A stretch of DNA of 7,491 nucleotides, taken from positions 1 through 7,491 of the forward strand of contig DDPO01000175.1 of NCBI GenBank assembly GCA_002342225.1, read 5' to 3'. The notes under the pieces were generated by a model. That model had not been told where the DNA came from, searched no databases, and saw only the letters and a program-made list of their open reading frames with translations. A program made the position numbers and the translations under genes. The stretch comes from Bdellovibrionaceae bacterium UBA2466. Its GTDB lineage: Bacteria > Bdellovibrionota > FAC87 > UBA2466. This document shows positions 6,132-7,491 of the stretch, one piece after another; the first letter of the stretch is position 1; each line of letters begins with the position of its first letter.

Positions 6132-6785
6132 ATGCTAAAAATCATTTCGTTATTAGGTCTTTTTGCGTTTTGTTGCCAATCTTGGGCAGCGAAGTTTGAA
6201 ATGAAAGACTTGGGACAAAGAAACCTCGTTTTAGTGAATTCTGAGGCTCTTGTTGAGCGAACTGTGGCCGTCTCTCATTTTGTTACGGGTTGGATAGAGC
6301 TATCTCCAGAGAATGTCGAGACCTTGGCAGGTGAATTTGAGCTAGATGTTCGAACATTAGAGACTGGACTTGAGCTTAAGAACATGCAGATTCGAGATCA
6401 GCTTCTCTCATCCAGTGAGTTCCCAGTAGCAAAAATTTCTTTTAACACACCTGTATCGGGGCAAAAACCGAAGCTTACCGATGGAAAACCTTGGAATTCC
6501 AAAATAGATGCCAATTTACAGATTAAAAATGTCACCAAGACTATCCCGATCCAAATCAAGCTTGTTTACTTTAAGGAGAATGAAGAATCTCGCCAAAGAC
6601 TCACTGGAAACCTCTTGAAATTTTCTGCGCAAGTCGAAATTGAGCTCTCTTCGTTTGGTATTGTTATCCCTTCGAAGTACTCCGCTGTGATAGCTAAAAC
6701 GGTTCAAGTGTCGGCAGATCTCGTAGGCACCGACCGTTTGCCCAATAATGCTTTATCTCTGCCCGAAGGTATTAAAAAGAAGTAG
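6132..6785 (+). CDS. Secreted YceI-family protein
   Basis: This 217-aa protein begins at ATG6132 with a signal peptide (residues 1-19 or 20, core IISLLGLFAF, cleavage near SWA-A), so it should be periplasmic or secreted. YceI-family features follow in order: GWIELSPENVETLAGEFELD (53-72), TLETGLELKN with IRDQLLSSSEFPVAKISF (75-104), and the conserved DANLQIKNVTKTIPI segment (126-140). YceI proteins are beta-barrel, lipocalin-like proteins that bind isoprenoid-type ligands in some members; the ligand here is unknown. Length fits the family at about 190 mature residues. No Shine-Dalgarno precedes the start, and a promoter is positioned to begin the mRNA at the ATG itself. I do not give the symbol yceI because the family contains many paralogues. 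Confidence 0.88.
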   Translation: MLKIISLLGLFAFCCQSWAAKFEMKDLGQRNLVLVNSEALVERTVAVSHFVTGWIELSPENVETLAGEFELDVRTLETGLELKNMQIRDQLLSSSEFPVAKISFNTPVSGQKPKLTDGKPWNSKIDANLQIKNVTKTIPIQIKLVYFKENEESRQRLTGNLLKFSAQVEIELSSFGIVIPSKYSAVIAKTVQVSADLVGTDRLPNNALSLPEGIKKK

Positions 6786-6800
6786 TGACTTTTTAGGTTT

Positions 6801-6826
6801 GTCCATTGACAAGAATGGTCCTTTTT
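6801..6826 (+). terminator. Weak intrinsic terminator candidate after the YceI-family gene
   Basis: CCATT (6803-6807) pairs with AATGG (6814-6818) around a six-base loop, and five T's follow at 6822-6826. The stem is short, and a competing hairpin TTGTC-CATT-GACAA (6799-6812) uses overlapping bases. A perfect TTGACA (6806-6811) lies inside it, but no -10 element follows at the right distance. Confidence 0.35.
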
Positions 6827-6901
6827 GGGGCCTGTTCGCTCACAACTTAGGCACTTAATCCTTGGCGCTTCCATTGCAGATGTCGCGTACTGTGAAACGG
6901 G

Positions 6902-6906
6902 GGAGG
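6902..6906 (+). promoter_or_regulatory. Strong ribosome binding site deciding the GTG6912 start
   Basis: GGAGG, inside a run GGGGGAGG, lies five bases before GTG6912. It is the best Shine-Dalgarno match in the window. An in-frame TTG at 6825 lacks such a site and would place the membrane segment 33 residues in. Confidence 0.8.
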
Positions 6907-6911
6907 TCGCT

Positions 6912-7484
6912 GTGCGCGATACCATAATTGCTATTTTGGTTTTGTTGGGGACAACAACACTTTATTTTTCAGCAAAACAATATCAAAAGAGCCATTCGGT
7001 ATTGCCTACCTCTTCTAAACTAGTCACCCAAACTAAAACTTTACATCAGGGAGAACATAATGAAAGCGCAAGTCATCGAGGTCGCCAACAAGTTGAATCT
7101 GACATCGAAAGTAACGGCTCTGAAGAAGGAAGTTCAAGCTCATTTGAACAAGCTGAAAGCTTCCCTTCAATCTATCAAGATGAAGAGCCCGAACTCTCCA
7201 GATCAGCAGTAAACTTGGAGGAAGAAATTGAATCAGAAAGCAACGAGAGCGCAGTAGTTAAACCGAAACAACCGGTCGTCTATGGCGTTCCCGTTGCTTC
7301 CTGGCTCAAGCATCAAAAGAATCGTCTAGCTTCAAAAGTCGAAGCTAAAAATCCTACCGGCATGAGGCTTTTCTTCAACTGTATGGAACTTAAAAAAGAA
7401 GGAACCGAGCCTCTAAGCCAGCGCGATTGTAAAGAAATCGCCGTCTCACGAGAAAAGTCTCGAGGAGCCGCTTTAATCCAGTAA
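6912..7484 (+). CDS. Membrane-anchored acidic protein of unknown function
   Basis: Starting at GTG6912, chosen for its strong GGAGG site, the product is 190 aa. Residues 4-19 (TIIAILVLLGTTTLYF) form a single N-terminal membrane anchor or an uncleaved signal. Residues 20-50 are polar, 51-115 are Ser/Glu-rich and probably disordered, and 120-190 are a more ordered basic segment with PVVYGVPVASWL and two cysteines (157 and 173) that could pair if the domain lies outside the cytoplasm. I recognise no family. G-rich first codon positions through the acidic region support this as the main reading frame. A second 50-aa frame with its own good ribosome site is nested at 7060-7212. The gene follows the YceI-family gene by 126 bp; whether they are co-transcribed depends on the weak terminator between them. 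Confidence 0.75.
   Translation: MRDTIIAILVLLGTTTLYFSAKQYQKSHSVLPTSSKLVTQTKTLHQGEHNESASHRGRQQVESDIESNGSEEGSSSSFEQAESFPSIYQDEEPELSRSAVNLEEEIESESNESAVVKPKQPVVYGVPVASWLKHQKNRLASKVEAKNPTGMRLFFNCMELKKEGTEPLSQRDCKEIAVSREKSRGAALIQ
7060..7212 (+). CDS. Possible nested 50-aa basic helical protein in an alternative frame
   Basis: ATG7060 has AGGGAG (7048-7053) exactly six bases upstream and opens a 50-codon frame ending at TAA 7210-7212, entirely inside the acidic protein gene but one base out of frame. The product starts MKAQVIEVANKLNL and continues as a Lys/Leu-rich sequence with hydrophobic residues spaced like an amphipathic helix or short coiled coil, then a polar tail. Against it: Glu-rich codons (GAA) in the host frame automatically read as Lys codons (AAG) in this frame, and first-position G enrichment favours the host frame. 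For it: the precise ATG and ribosome site and the absence of stops. No family is recognised. Confidence 0.35.
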   Translation: MKAQVIEVANKLNLTSKVTALKKEVQAHLNKLKASLQSIKMKSPNSPDQQ

Positions 7485-7491
7485 ATCTCAT

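Noticed and set aside
6806..6811. A perfect TTGACA before the acidic membrane protein gene
   Set aside because: The bases 16-18 downstream are GC-rich with no resemblance to a -10 element; it lies within a terminator-like stem instead.
6825..6911. Longer N-terminus of the acidic membrane protein from TTG6825
   Set aside because: There is no ribosome site for the TTG, whereas GTG6912 has GGAGG at five bases and puts the membrane anchor at the N-terminus.

Overview
This is a chromosome-like stretch from a Gram-negative bacterium, dense in genes for exported proteins. Visible export signals are Sec signal peptides on three proteins, a lipobox lipoprotein, a multi-pass membrane protein and a single-anchor membrane protein. 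Base composition is moderately AT-leaning (judged by eye, not counted). The mix of a secreted subtilisin with a CUB-like tail, low-complexity orphan exported proteins, a Yip1-like membrane protein and a YceI protein would fit the Bdellovibrio group or a related delta-proteobacterial lineage. That is an impression from gene content; no marker gene is present to prove it. There are no rRNA or tRNA genes, transposase, integrase, CRISPR array or phage genes.

Layout. (1) Positions 1-4165, plus strand: three tightly spaced genes, probably one operon. The first is a 5'-truncated gene for a coiled-coil, low-complexity protein whose frame is open from base 1. The second encodes an exported orphan protein of 378 aa. 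The third encodes a complete secreted S8 (subtilisin-family) protease with all catalytic residues and a C-terminal CUB-like domain. A stem-loop buries the ribosome binding site and start codon of the protease gene. (2) Positions 4167-4805, minus strand: a five-helix Yip1-like membrane protein, convergent with the protease gene and separated from it by one base. (3) Positions 4806-5058: a divergent intergenic region with a possible 40-aa small gene. (4) Positions 5059-6063: a lipoprotein with beta-propeller-like features. (5) Positions 6132-6785: a secreted YceI-family protein with a well-formed promoter placed so that the mRNA is predicted to be leaderless. (6) Positions 6912-7484: a membrane-anchored acidic protein of unknown function with a second, well-started 50-aa frame (7060-7212) nested inside it.

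How the genes work together. The first three probably form a transcription unit, so the two orphan proteins may be substrates, partners or co-exported companions of the protease; this is inference from position only. The later genes show no evident metabolic link beyond a common envelope or periplasmic location. Several starts were chosen by Shine-Dalgarno fit instead of longest frame (1381, 4805, 6912). No complete new defence, mobile or biosynthetic system can be recognised. The strongest unusual signals are regulatory and small-gene ones: the hairpin on the protease start, the leaderless yceI promoter, the nested frame at 7060 and the small frame at 4887.
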